NCBI RefSeq assembly: GCF_000009265.1
Contig: NC_008380.1
Coordinates: forward strand, 1,989,501-2,053,500
Origin: Rhizobium johnstonii 3841
Lineage (GTDB): Bacteria; Pseudomonadota; Alphaproteobacteria; Rhizobiales; Rhizobiaceae
Direction of reading: 5' to 3'
DNA: 64,000 bases
This document shows positions 17,489-27,477 of the stretch, piece by piece; position 1 is the first letter of the stretch; each line of letters begins with the position of its first letter. Under the pieces are notes generated by a model that saw only the letters and a program-made list of their open reading frames with translations, ran no database searches and was not told the DNA's origin. The translations under genes were made by a program, and so were the position numbers.

Positions 17489-19105
17489 CTATCTCGACGC
17501 CGGAGAGGACAACTGTTCCACGACCTTGTCGAGATTGAAGCTTGCGGGTTTTTGCCTCGGCGGAAAGTCCTTGAAACTGCTCAGCCAATTTGCCGCCAGT
17601 GCTTGCAAGGGAACCTGAACAAAAGCGTGGTCCGCCAACCATTTGTCGTAAAGAATTGACTCATCTCCCCGTTCGAAGGGATCGGCGCGCAAGTTGAACA
17701 GCTTCGGAATGCGCAGCTCTTCAAAACCGCGCATCCAGACGCCGATGCCCTCATGGTTCTGCTCCATGAAGACTGCCTTCCAATCATCGTAGCGAAGCGA
17801 GACAAGCTGGCCGTCATCGTTCCAGTAGATGAATTCGCGCCGCGGCGCGTCCTTCACCTCACCCTTGAAGAAGGGAATGAGATTGTAGCCGTCGAGATGG
17901 ACCTTGAAGGTCTTGGTGCCGAACTGGCCGCCCTTGAGGCACTTCTCGACGATATCGGGATCACCGCCTGCGGCTGCGAAAGTCGGCACCAGGTCGTAAT
18001 GCGCGAAGGTTTCGTTGAAAACGGTTCCGGGCTTGATGGTGCCAGGCCAGCGGATCAGCATGGGAACCCGGTAGCCGCCTTCCCAGTTGGTCGCCTTCTC
18101 CCCGCGAAACGGCGTGTTGCCGCCATCCGGCCAAGACATCACTTCCGCGCCGTTGTCCGTCGTAAAGACGACGATGGTGTTGTCAGCCACTCCGAGCTCT
18201 TCGAGCTTCTGGAGCAACTGCCCGACATAGCCGTCCAATTCCACCATGCCGTCCGGGTAAGGTCCCAAACCCGTCTTGCCCTCGGATTCCGGCTTCAGGT
18301 GAGTCCAGACGTGCATCCGGGTTGGATTGAAGTAGCAGAACCACGGCTTGTCGGCCTTCTGCTGCCTGTCGATGAAGTCCATCGCAGCGCCCAGAAATTC
18401 CTGATCCACCGTCTCCATTCTCTTGGTGGTGAGCGGTCCGGTGTCTTCGATCCGTCCGTCGGCAGACGCCTTGATGACGCCGCGCGGCCCGAAGCGTTTG
18501 GCGAAATCGGGATTCTTCGGGTAGTCGGGGTTCTCAGGTTCTTCCTCCGCATTGAGATGATAGAGGTTGCCAAAGAATTCGTCGAAGCCATGGTTGGTCG
18601 GAAGGAACTCGTCCTTGTCACCCAAGTGGTTCTTGCCGAATTGCCCGGTTGCATAGCCGAGTGGTTTGAGAAACTCGGCGACGCTCGGATCCTCTGCCCG
18701 CAGACCGATATCCGCGCCGGGGAGCCCGACTTTCGTCAGACCCGTGCGAATGGGAGATTGCCCAGTGATGAATGCGGCGCGACCGGCAGTGCAGCTCTGT
18801 TCGCCGTACCAGTCCGTGAACATCGCGCCTTCGGTCCCGATACGGTCGATGTTCGGTGTGCGGTAGCCCATCATGCCGTGATTGTAGATGCTCGCATTGA
18901 ACCAGCCTATGTCATCCGCCATGATCATGAGGATGTTCGGCTTGCGCCCACCCCCTGACGACGAGGCCTGTTGCGCTATCGCAAGACCGGGCGCTGACAA
19001 TGACACCGCACCTGCAGCGAGGGCAGTACCTGCCGCCAGCAGATCCCGTCTACTAATCCCCTGCCGAATTCCACTAGGCGCTCGATTCTTCATTTCATTG
19101 ACCAT
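17489..19105 (-). CDS. Cys-type sulfatase with Tat signal
   Basis: I chose the ATG at 19105 (GGGAG eight bases upstream) over the in-frame TTG at 19123. The 538-residue protein starts with a twin-arginine signal (SRRDLLAAG) and a hydrophobic stretch, so it is exported folded. The sulfatase core has NILMIMADDIGW with metal-binding Asp, and CTAGRAAFITGQ, in which the Cys of C-x-A-x-R is converted to formylglycine. FTTDNGAE supplies further metal ligands. It hydrolyses sulfate esters; the substrate is unknown. Two TGTWAC palindromes lie 72-106 bp upstream of the start, and a third at 19340-19352. A paralogue with the same layout lies at 25662-27308. Confidence 0.93.
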   Translation of the reverse strand: MVNEMKNRAPSGIRQGISRRDLLAAGTALAAGAVSLSAPGLAIAQQASSSGGGRKPNILMIMADDIGWFNASIYNHGMMGYRTPNIDRIGTEGAMFTDWYGEQSCTAGRAAFITGQSPIRTGLTKVGLPGADIGLRAEDPSVAEFLKPLGYATGQFGKNHLGDKDEFLPTNHGFDEFFGNLYHLNAEEEPENPDYPKNPDFAKRFGPRGVIKASADGRIEDTGPLTTKRMETVDQEFLGAAMDFIDRQQKADKPWFCYFNPTRMHVWTHLKPESEGKTGLGPYPDGMVELDGYVGQLLQKLEELGVADNTIVVFTTDNGAEVMSWPDGGNTPFRGEKATNWEGGYRVPMLIRWPGTIKPGTVFNETFAHYDLVPTFAAAGGDPDIVEKCLKGGQFGTKTFKVHLDGYNLIPFFKGEVKDAPRREFIYWNDDGQLVSLRYDDWKAVFMEQNHEGIGVWMRGFEELRIPKLFNLRADPFERGDESILYDKWLADHAFVQVPLQALAANWLSSFKDFPPRQKPASFNLDKVVEQLSSPASR

Positions 19106-19176
19106 TGGCGTGTCTCCCGGCAAGGCAGGTGGAACCTAGGCCCTCAGGCTAGCGACACGTCAAAATGAGGGAAGCA

Positions 19177-19211
19177 CGTTACTGTAAACCTGACGGGGTG
19201 TTACAGTAACA
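19177..19211. promoter_or_regulatory. two palindromic operator-like boxes upstream of the first sulfatase gene
   Basis: TGTTACAGTAACA (19199-19211) is a perfect 13-bp palindrome. A weaker copy, CGTTACTGTAAAC (19177-19189), is centred 22 bp, two helical turns, away. Both lie 72-106 bp upstream of the sulfatase start. The motif recurs at other promoters of the island. Confidence 0.75.
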
Positions 19212-19339
19212 ACTTCGCGTCGTGGGAAGCCGTGGCGTCGCCGCTCGACGCGATTGGCGGATCAGCGATGTGAATCCAGTCGGAGATCAGGCAACGTAGA
19301 CGCAGATTGCCGCTACGCGTCCGCGCACCAAGAGAACCT

Positions 19340-19352
19340 TGTTACCGTTACA
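19340..19352. promoter_or_regulatory. palindromic box TGTTACCGTTACA overlapping the batD stop
   Basis: The box includes the batD stop codon (19348-19350) and lies 235 bp upstream of the first sulfatase gene. It fits the island consensus TGTWACNGTWACA on both halves. It could be a distal site for the sulfatase promoter. Confidence 0.65.
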
Positions 19353-20649
19353 ATGGGCCTTCCGTTGGATTCAGGTCGGGCAAGGCTGGCTTGGCTGGCC
19401 GACGATCGGCGGTCGGCAAGGTAATCGCCGACGCCAGCGCCGCCCGGTCCCACTGCACGTCGCGCGACCTGAAGAGCCGCCGCTCGAGGATAGCCAACTG
19501 AACCGTGAGGCGCGGACAGGCCTCCGCTTCCACCCACTCCGACGTTGTCCGGTATCCCAGCTTGCGGCTCCAGTCCTGAAGCCCCCGGTAGACCGCGAGG
19601 TCGTCACCTACTCCAATGATCGTTCGTATCCGGCCCAGCCTACGCCGCGGAGAATTCCGGCCCCGCGCGCGCGCATCCGCCACCCAGGTGCGAATGGCCG
19701 GTAACCGCCGCCATGCGAAAGCGGCGACCGCCAAATCGATGGCGCACAGCGAGAGGACCAAAAGCCAACCTCTCCGGGCGCGGCTCGCATGGGCATTCAC
19801 GTCGCCTTGAAGCTCGGGCTGGATGCGTTCCGTCACTGCAGCCTGCGCGACGACGACGTCGGTAGCGGGAAGGGCCGCGGCCGAAAGGACGTGCCCGTCA
19901 ACGTCGAACCACGGATACGAAATCGCAGGAAGCGGAAAGCGCCCCGTGCTAGGGGCCGTATAGACGACCGTCTCGGTCCGCATGCTGCCAGTTTCGACGC
20001 TGCGGCCGATCCCCCGCTGCTCGATGCCGTCTGCAAGTACCGGAGGCTTTTCGTACAGCGACATCCCCGCAGTCGTGCCGAATTCGACCGGAGGTATCAG
20101 CATCGCCTGTGTGTCCTCGGCAAAGACGACGACCGTCCTCACCAAAGCGTCGCCTACCTTCAGGCTCGCCGGGTCCCTGTCGAAGAACTGCGTCATCGTC
20201 AGGCCGCGTGCGGCGAAGGGAGTAGCGGCCTGGTGGGACGAAGCGCCGACCTCGAAGGAGGGAAGGGCGACCTTCACAATCGCCTTCGTCGAATTGCCAT
20301 TGGACGAGAAGCCGAGATCGATCTCGACCACCGGAAGCTGGAAGGACCCCGCCTTTTCCGGAACGACCGCATAGCTTCTACGGATCCCGGCATATTGCGT
20401 GCCGTCGATCGTCTGCACCAGGTTCTGAGCGCGGTCGGTGGACAGCGTTACAAGCGCATCCGGCACATCGAAGAGCGGAAACTGCGGCGGCGATGTGAAG
20501 AATTCCGGCGCGAACACGTCGACGACGACGTGCACCTGCAGGCCGGGAACGATGCCTTCGGCGCCTTCGATCGACGCGCGCCCGAACGGCTCGGCTGCGA
20601 AGACGTATGTAGAAGTCAGAAGGCCGATCAGGAGCATGAGCAATCTCAT
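19348..20649 (-). CDS. batD: BatD-like membrane protein
   Basis: The ATG at 20649 overlaps the end of the preceding gene by 4 bases. The 433-residue protein has a signal peptide (VFAAEP), a beta-rich periplasmic region of about 250 residues with a Pro-Trp-Phe segment typical of BatD, one membrane helix near 295-315 (WLLVLSLCAIDLAVAAFAWR) and a cytosolic tail of about 110 residues. BatD belongs to the aerotolerance operon next to MoxR, whose complex is thought to act as an envelope chaperone or stress system. The stop codon falls in a palindromic box. It is the last gene of the Bat operon. Confidence 0.8.
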   Translation of the reverse strand: MRLLMLLIGLLTSTYVFAAEPFGRASIEGAEGIVPGLQVHVVVDVFAPEFFTSPPQFPLFDVPDALVTLSTDRAQNLVQTIDGTQYAGIRRSYAVVPEKAGSFQLPVVEIDLGFSSNGNSTKAIVKVALPSFEVGASSHQAATPFAARGLTMTQFFDRDPASLKVGDALVRTVVVFAEDTQAMLIPPVEFGTTAGMSLYEKPPVLADGIEQRGIGRSVETGSMRTETVVYTAPSTGRFPLPAISYPWFDVDGHVLSAAALPATDVVVAQAAVTERIQPELQGDVNAHASRARRGWLLVLSLCAIDLAVAAFAWRRLPAIRTWVADARARGRNSPRRRLGRIRTIIGVGDDLAVYRGLQDWSRKLGYRTTSEWVEAEACPRLTVQLAILERRLFRSRDVQWDRAALASAITLPTADRRPAKPALPDLNPTEGPL

Positions 20650-22199
20650 TGCGAATTCCTTCCCGCCTCGATCGAGAACTTGCGGGCCATCAGGTCGGCC
20701 GGGCTGACGTTGATGTTCTTCATCCACATCTCGGAGGTCTGTTCGGCGACGTTGATGGTGCCTTCCTTGCCCTGCTTTCCCTTGTCGTCGAACTGGATGC
20801 TGTCGGGCGCTTCGCTCGGCTGCTCCGGCTGCTCTTCGTGCTTTTCCTTCTGGGCCTCGAGGAGCTGCTGCGCGACGGCGAGGTTCGCAATCGCGTCCCC
20901 CCAGTCCTTTCGCTTCTGAAGCGCCTTGCCGTAGGCGGCGACGGCTTCGTCGAACTTTCCGAGATGAAGAAGGGAGTTGCCCTGGTCGTACCAGCTCTCG
21001 GCGGTATCGACGGAAGCAAACGCGTCGACCGCCTCCTGAAACTTGCCGGCTCGATAGAGCGCGACGCCCCTCCACATCGGGTCGGCGAAGTGCCCAGCAG
21101 CGGCGTCGAAGTCGCCGCGTTCGAAGGCGATCCGCCCCTGCTGGTCCTGCGTCAGCCACATGTCCATCAGACCGTCGGCACGTGCGCTGTCTGGCGAGAA
21201 CATATGGACCGCCAACAGCACGGCGCTGGTTCGCACCACCCACCCCTTGCGGAAGGAGAACGCCATTGCGACCGACAAGGGCAAGATCAGCCACCAGCCC
21301 AGGTCGCGCCAGCGGTCGCCATCTTTGGCCTGCTTCTGCGTAAAGTTCGCACGCACCCGCTCCGCTATCCACCGCACGTCCGTGTCGTCATCGGTCACCG
21401 TCGCGACGTCGGCTCCGGTCTCCTTTTCGGTTTCCTCCAGCCCGGCGAGGTCGAGCTTCGAGAACAGGCGTGATCCGGAAGCGTCGGAAGCGAATCCTCC
21501 GTCGTGCGTCTTCACCGGACCGCCGGCCGACGTGCCGACACCAAGGATGATGATGCCGTTCGAATTGGATTCGATCGCCTTCGAAGCCGCGTCTTCGACT
21601 CCGTCGGTCAGCAGCAGGATCGTGCCCGACGCCTTTTCCTTTTCGAGGAGCTTGTCCGCGAGCGACAGGGCGGCTGCCGTGTCCTTGCCGGGCCTCGGCA
21701 TCAGCCGCGTCGCCAGAGCATCGGAGTAACTTTCGAGCAAGGCAGCGTCCTCTGTCGGCGGCAGGACGAGATGGGCGGTGCCCGCATAGGCGACGATCGC
21801 AGTCCGGGCACCTTGCCTCGTATCGATCAAGTCCTTGATCTTCAGCTTGGCGCGCTCGATCCGCGACGGGGTCACGTCAATGGCATCCATCGTCTGCGAC
21901 AGATCAACCGCGATGACGAGAGGCGCGGTGTCCTCGACGAACGGCGGCGGTTCACGCTGCCACGTCGGGCCTGCCGCGCCGACGATCCCGGCGACGAGTA
22001 CCCCTGCCAGGACCCATGACGGCCGGATCCTCGAGCCTGCCGACCCGTCGACCATCAGATTGTCGAGCAGATGCGGCGCGATCATGCTCTTCCACTGCGA
22101 CCGGACGTCGCCCGAGCGGGACGCCAGCCACAATATCAGTGCCGGCAACAAAAGCAGGAGCAGCAGCCAGGGGCGAATGAAGTGAAAGTCGGCGATCAT
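20646..22199 (-). CDS. batB: BatB/BatC fusion: VWA domain and TPR repeats
   Basis: The 517-residue protein starts with two membrane helices, then a von Willebrand factor A domain with metal site DLSQTMD (near residue 99) and later TILLLTDGVEDA. A third helix near 305-325 is followed by a TPR region (about 370-440), including WYDQGNSLLHLGKFDEAVAAY, and a polar tail rich in Glu, Gln and Lys. In many bacteria BatB (VWA) and BatC (TPR) are separate; here they are one chain. The start overlaps the stop of batA (ATGA). The VWA faces the periplasm or cytosol depending on topology, which I cannot fix. Confidence 0.85.
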   Translation of the reverse strand: MIADFHFIRPWLLLLLLLPALILWLASRSGDVRSQWKSMIAPHLLDNLMVDGSAGSRIRPSWVLAGVLVAGIVGAAGPTWQREPPPFVEDTAPLVIAVDLSQTMDAIDVTPSRIERAKLKIKDLIDTRQGARTAIVAYAGTAHLVLPPTEDAALLESYSDALATRLMPRPGKDTAAALSLADKLLEKEKASGTILLLTDGVEDAASKAIESNSNGIIILGVGTSAGGPVKTHDGGFASDASGSRLFSKLDLAGLEETEKETGADVATVTDDDTDVRWIAERVRANFTQKQAKDGDRWRDLGWWLILPLSVAMAFSFRKGWVVRTSAVLLAVHMFSPDSARADGLMDMWLTQDQQGRIAFERGDFDAAAGHFADPMWRGVALYRAGKFQEAVDAFASVDTAESWYDQGNSLLHLGKFDEAVAAYGKALQKRKDWGDAIANLAVAQQLLEAQKEKHEEQPEQPSEAPDSIQFDDKGKQGKEGTINVAEQTSEMWMKNINVSPADLMARKFSIEAGRNSQ

Positions 22200-23185
22200 G
22201 CAATGGCTCTACGGCGAACGAAGCCGACTGCGCCGGCAGACGCATGAAATCCTGCCAGCAGCAGAACGGCTGCCAGCAGCGGCCATTGAAATAGCTCGAC
22301 CCGCGGCCTCCACGACAGCTTTTTCTGGTCTCCCGGCGTGATCTGGTCGAGCACCTGGTAGATGGACGCGAGCTGCGCCTGGTCGCCGCCGAAGAAGTAT
22401 CGACCGCCGGTCTTCTCCGCGATCTTCTGCAGCGTCGCCGTGTCGAGCTTGTCCTCGCCTGTTGCTAGCGGGTCGCCGATACCGACGGCATGGACGACGA
22501 CGCCTTTCGACTTCGCAATCTCGGCAGCCTTCAGCGGCGGCATCCGGCTTGCGGTGTCGTTGCCGTCCGTCAGAACGATCAGCACCTTCTCCGGAACGGT
22601 CGTCTTCTCGAACATCTTGACCGCCAGCCCCAACGCGTCCCCGAGCGACGTCCGCGGTCCTGCCATCCCCGGCACGGCGTCGGCGATCATCGTCTCGACC
22701 AGTGCGTGGTCCATGGTGAAGGGCGCGAGCGGGTAGGGGGCATCACCGAAGGCGACAAGGCCGATCCGATCGCCGGGCCGCCTGCCGACGAAGTCGGCGA
22801 CGACCTGCTTGACCGCGTCGACACGGGCAAGCGGCTTCCCATCCGCGCCGGGGAAATCCTTCGTGTCCATCGACTGCGAAAGGTCGAGCGCCAGAAGAAT
22901 GTCGCGCTGCGGTTCGACCTTCTCGATCGGCGGCTCGACGAATTGAGGACGGGCGAGCGCCACCACCACGAGGCACCACGCGGCTCCTTCGCACAGGATC
23001 TGTGGCCATGTCCTGCGGGCGATCACCGAACCTTCGGTCGGTCGCACCCCGGCCGCCTCGGCCACTTCGGTGAAAAAGGGCAGTCTGATCGACGCGGACG
23101 TTTCCCGATGCGGCGGGAGCAGCCACCAGACCAGCAGGGGAACGGGGAGCGTCAACAATAGCCATGGGAGATCAAGCTGGTACAT
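22196..23185 (-). CDS. batA: BatA-like VWA-domain membrane protein
   Basis: From the ATG at 23185 the protein has 329 residues. There is an N-terminal membrane helix (LDLPWLLLTLPVPLLVWWLL), a second near residue 65-80, a VWA domain with perfect metal motif DLSQSMD, VLIVLTDGND, and a C-terminal helix that re-enters the membrane. BatA and BatB are partner VWA proteins of the MoxR system. The first 14 bases overlap the end of the DUF4381 gene. The whole operon order (moxR, DUF58, DUF4381, batA, batB/C, batD) is the standard one. Confidence 0.9.
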   Translation of the reverse strand: MYQLDLPWLLLTLPVPLLVWWLLPPHRETSASIRLPFFTEVAEAAGVRPTEGSVIARRTWPQILCEGAAWCLVVVALARPQFVEPPIEKVEPQRDILLALDLSQSMDTKDFPGADGKPLARVDAVKQVVADFVGRRPGDRIGLVAFGDAPYPLAPFTMDHALVETMIADAVPGMAGPRTSLGDALGLAVKMFEKTTVPEKVLIVLTDGNDTASRMPPLKAAEIAKSKGVVVHAVGIGDPLATGEDKLDTATLQKIAEKTGGRYFFGGDQAQLASIYQVLDQITPGDQKKLSWRPRVELFQWPLLAAVLLLAGFHASAGAVGFVRRRAIA

Positions 23186-23693
23186 GGTGACGCTCGATCC
23201 AGTTGCGGGCGGCGGCCACCAGGTCGCTGCAGACGTTCGATGGAAGGTCGGCGACGACCTCCGCACCATGGTATTCGAAGTCGTCCAGCAGCCGCTCGAG
23301 GGCATGCCCGGCACCATCCAGATCATGCTCCTCAAGAAAGCGGGTCCAGGCGTTGGCCGAAAGCGAGGCGACTTCAGTACGGGGCCAGGCCGCCAGCGCC
23401 GTTCGCTTCAGGACCTCGCAAAGGTCTCGAATGCCATCGCGCCGGGTCGCAGAGTTTCGAAGCTGCTCGTCGATGACGGTCAGGAGGGCCAAGGCTTCGC
23501 GCCGGTATGCGTCTGCACGATAACGCAAGATCCATCGGATGCCGGTCAGAGCCAACATCACGAGCAGGGCGCCCGCGAGAACGCCCCACCCCCATGTCTG
23601 CGGCATCCATGACACCGGTTCGAGCGTCGCGATGTCGTGCAGTGATCGCAGTGCCGCTTCCGTTATCGGATCAGGTTTCGCCGTCGGCTCCAT
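23172..23693 (-). CDS. DUF4381 protein of the MoxR/Bat operon
   Basis: The ATG at 23693 overlaps the stop of the DUF58 gene (TGATG). The 173-residue protein has one membrane helix (GWGVLAGALLVMLALTGIRW, near 33-52) followed by a helical cytosolic part with WTRFLEEHDLDG. This size, topology and place between DUF58 and VWA genes are those of DUF4381, a subunit of unknown biochemical role that always accompanies MoxR/Bat. Confidence 0.82.
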   Translation of the reverse strand: MEPTAKPDPITEAALRSLHDIATLEPVSWMPQTWGWGVLAGALLVMLALTGIRWILRYRADAYRREALALLTVIDEQLRNSATRRDGIRDLCEVLKRTALAAWPRTEVASLSANAWTRFLEEHDLDGAGHALERLLDDFEYHGAEVVADLPSNVCSDLVAAARNWIERHHVPA

Positions 23694-24627
23694 CAGCGTC
23701 TCCTCTGTCGCCAGGCGGACTGCTCGAGAAGTCGCCGAAGCTGAGGCGCAGTCTCCTCGGCGGCAGAGACCGGCAGCATCGCCAGTCCGAGTTCGTGCTG
23801 CCATGCACGAAGTTCCCGCCCACGTTTCCGCGCGAAGGCGTCTATCGAGGTGCGGACGCTTGCTGTTCGAAGCGCCAGCTCCGCCTGCGGACCGCCGCCG
23901 CTGACGACGATGTCGCCGGAGACCGGCAGCTCCAACAGGAAGGGATCGTAGACGAGAATGCAGACGACATCGTTGCGGGAGGAGAGGCGCAGGAGAAGGT
24001 CTCGGGTAAGCTCCGTATGTCCGTCGAAGTCGGAGATCACCACCACGAGGTGGTCGTGATGCGCGATGTTCGAGACGGTTTCGAGCACGGCGTCGAGCTG
24101 TCCGGACGCCGCCGCCGAGGCCGCATCGGCCCTCAGTTCCTTGTTCTTTTCGGCGATCCGGTTCGCGAAGGCGATCACGGCGTTGCGACTGCGATGCGGC
24201 TTCACCTCGCTGGTCCCACCGTCGCCGAAGACGAATCCGCCGACCCGGTCGCCGGAACCAAGGATACGCCAGGCGCAGAGCATCGCGGCTTCCGCTGCCG
24301 TGACCGATTTCATCGAGCGCCTGCTGCCGAAGAACATATTGATGCGCTGGTCGATGATGATCAGAGCCGGGCGTTCCTTCTCTTCGGAATAGACGCGGAC
24401 CACCGGTCTGCTGGTTCGCGCCGTGACGCGCCAGTCGATGGAGCGGATGTCGTCGCCGGGTAGATAGTCGCGAAGTTCTTCGAAGATCAGTCCCCGGCCG
24501 CGCATCGCCGACTGCATGCGGCCCGCAAGCTGCTGGTGGCTGCGCGCCTTCTGGACGAAGCTCAGATCTCGGGCTCTCGCTTCGAGCGCGACCAGTTCGT
24601 CCGTCGAAACATAGACGCCCGCATCGC

Positions 24628-24631
<4 letters not shown>
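23693..24631 (-). CDS. DUF58 protein of the MoxR/Bat operon
   Basis: This 312-residue protein has the DUF58 signature DYLPGDDIRSIDWRVTART followed by VRVYSEEKERPALIIIDQ, where a degenerate VWA-like fold starts. No membrane segment is present, so it is cytosolic, unlike longer DUF58 proteins with N-terminal helices. The ATG overlaps the moxR stop (ATGA). MoxR is thought to load or remodel partners through DUF58 and VWA proteins. Confidence 0.88.
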
Positions 24632-25605
<974 letters not shown>

Positions 25606-25661
25606 GGCACTCTCTATGATTGAGGGATAGGCGCGCCGGGACCCGGCGCGTCCATATCGGG

Positions 25662-27308
25662 CTACTTCTCGATGCCGCGATCCTTGAAGGACTGGTTGAT
25701 CGCCTTGTCGACCTGGTCGCGCACTCCTTCGATGTTGAAGCTGGCGACGCGCTGGCTCGGTGGATACTTGACGAAGGTCTCGAGGAAGGCAGCGCCCTGC
25801 AACTGACCCTTCACAAGCAGGTAGTCGTTACGAACGACGAAGTCGTTATATTGATCCGACACGACGTCCGCCCGTTCGTAGGGATCCATGCGCAGATTGA
25901 ACAGCTTCGGGATCCGCCAGGTGACGAGCGGGTTCTGCCAGACCGCGAATCCGCCGGGGAGCTGCTGCTCTTTGAACACCACCTTCCAGTCGTCGTAACG
26001 CGTCGCAACCAATTCGCCGTCGTCGTCGAAGTAGTAGAAGTCGCTGCGGGCGCTCTTATCGGTCTTGCCGGTGAGGTAGTCGAGCTGATTATAGCCGTCG
26101 AGATGGTTGCGGAAGCTGGTGGCGCTGCCCTCCGGCTTCCAGCCGCTCAGGAGGCGGCTTTTAACGTCGGAATCACCGGCGGCCGCAAGCAGCGTCGGGA
26201 ACCAGTCGAGGCCGGACATCATTCCATTCGAAACCTGGCCCGGTTGAATGCGCCCCGGCCATTTGATCATGGCGGGCACGCGGAACGCGCCTTCCCAGTT
26301 GGTATCCTTCTCGCTCCTGAATGGAGTTGTTGCAGCGTCCGGCCAGGACCACTGGTTCGGCCCGTTGTCGGTGCTGTAGACGACGATGGTGTTGTCGGCG
26401 ATCCCGAGTTCGTCGAGCTTTTTCAAAATCTTTCCGACCATCTGGTCGTGCTCGACCATGCCATCGGCATATTCGTTTCCGACCATGCCGCTCTGGCCCC
26501 GCATCGACTCCCGCACGTGCGTGAAGACGTGCATGCGAGTCGCGTTCATCCAGGTAAAGAACGGCTTCTTCGCCTTCACCTGGCGGTCCATGAAGTCCAT
26601 AGCCGCGGCGCTGGTCTCGTCGTCGATGGTTTCCATCCGCTTCTTGGTCAGCGGGCCGCTATCCTCGATCTTGCCGTCGGCCGACGCCTTGATGACGCCG
26701 CGCGGAGAATAAGCTTTCAGAAACTCCTGGTCATCCTTGGGCCAATAAGGGGCTTCCGGCTCCTCTTCGGCGTTCAGATGGTAGAGGTTGCCGAAGAATT
26801 CGTCGAAACCGTGCTTGGTCGGCAGGTACTCATCGCGGTCGCCAAGATGGTTTTTGCCGAACTGGCCGGTCGCATATCCAAGCGGCTTCAGCGCCTGGGC
26901 GATCGTGATGTCGCCGGCCTGCAGGCCGACCGGAGCACCGGGTGCGCCAACCTTGCAGAGACCGGTGCGCAGGCATGTCTGGCCGGTGATGAAGGTCGAG
27001 CGGCCCGCCGTGCAACTGTTCTCGGCATAGTAGTCGGTGAACATGATGCCGGCCTTGGCGATGCTGTCGATGTTCGGTGTCTTGTATCCGACGACGCCGA
27101 ATGAATAGGCGCTGATGTTGGTCTGTCCGACGTCGTCGCCAAAGATGACGAGAATGTTCGGCTTTGAATTTTCCGTGGTGGCCGACGGAGTGGTCGCCGC
27201 TGGCGCGGGCTGCTGTGCGAAGGCCGGCGCGACGATGACGGCCGAGGTCATGGTCATCACGACCGCGGCCGAGGCTGCAAGAAGTCTTCGATGGGTGGGC
27301 GTACTCAT
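25662..27308 (-). CDS. Cys-type sulfatase, second paralogue
   Basis: I chose the ATG at 27308 over the adjacent in-frame GTG. The 548-residue protein has a Sec signal peptide ending AFAQQP, then NILVIFGDDVGQ with metal-binding Asp, CTAGRSTFITGQ with the Cys to be made formylglycine, and VVYSTDNGPN. It shares long identical runs with the sulfatase at 17489-19105 (for example GYATGQFGKNHLGD and FDEFFGNLYHLNAEEEPE), so they are paralogues, but this one lacks the Tat motif. The two genes flank the Bat operon. A palindromic box lies at 27424-27436, 116 bp upstream. Confidence 0.93.
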   Translation of the reverse strand: MSTPTHRRLLAASAAVVMTMTSAVIVAPAFAQQPAPAATTPSATTENSKPNILVIFGDDVGQTNISAYSFGVVGYKTPNIDSIAKAGIMFTDYYAENSCTAGRSTFITGQTCLRTGLCKVGAPGAPVGLQAGDITIAQALKPLGYATGQFGKNHLGDRDEYLPTKHGFDEFFGNLYHLNAEEEPEAPYWPKDDQEFLKAYSPRGVIKASADGKIEDSGPLTKKRMETIDDETSAAAMDFMDRQVKAKKPFFTWMNATRMHVFTHVRESMRGQSGMVGNEYADGMVEHDQMVGKILKKLDELGIADNTIVVYSTDNGPNQWSWPDAATTPFRSEKDTNWEGAFRVPAMIKWPGRIQPGQVSNGMMSGLDWFPTLLAAAGDSDVKSRLLSGWKPEGSATSFRNHLDGYNQLDYLTGKTDKSARSDFYYFDDDGELVATRYDDWKVVFKEQQLPGGFAVWQNPLVTWRIPKLFNLRMDPYERADVVSDQYNDFVVRNDYLLVKGQLQGAAFLETFVKYPPSQRVASFNIEGVRDQVDKAINQSFKDRGIEK

Positions 27309-27423
27309 CACGAGATTCCTTTCTACTAGCGAATGCGTCTGGCTTGTCAGGCGGAGTGCGTAGTTTTCGTCGGGTTCCTATGCGCCGCGATACTGTGCTT
27401 CAGGCGCAGCAAGGGGGTAAGCT

Positions 27424-27436
27424 TGTAACAGTTACA
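27424..27436. promoter_or_regulatory. palindromic box TGTAACAGTTACA upstream of the second sulfatase gene
   Basis: A perfect 13-bp palindrome of the island consensus, 116 bp upstream of the sulfatase ATG in an otherwise gene-free gap of 169 bp. It is placed to control the sulfatase and the Bat operon behind it. Confidence 0.75.
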
Positions 27437-27477
27437 TTGCAGGCAGCCGGGGGTAACAATCGGTCCAGGCTGCGGGT

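Noticed and set aside
17753..18958. 401-codon plus-strand frame (and a similar 494-codon frame at 25620-27104)
   Set aside because: Both lie antisense to the two sulfatase genes, share the paralogy of those genes and have no family resemblance of their own.
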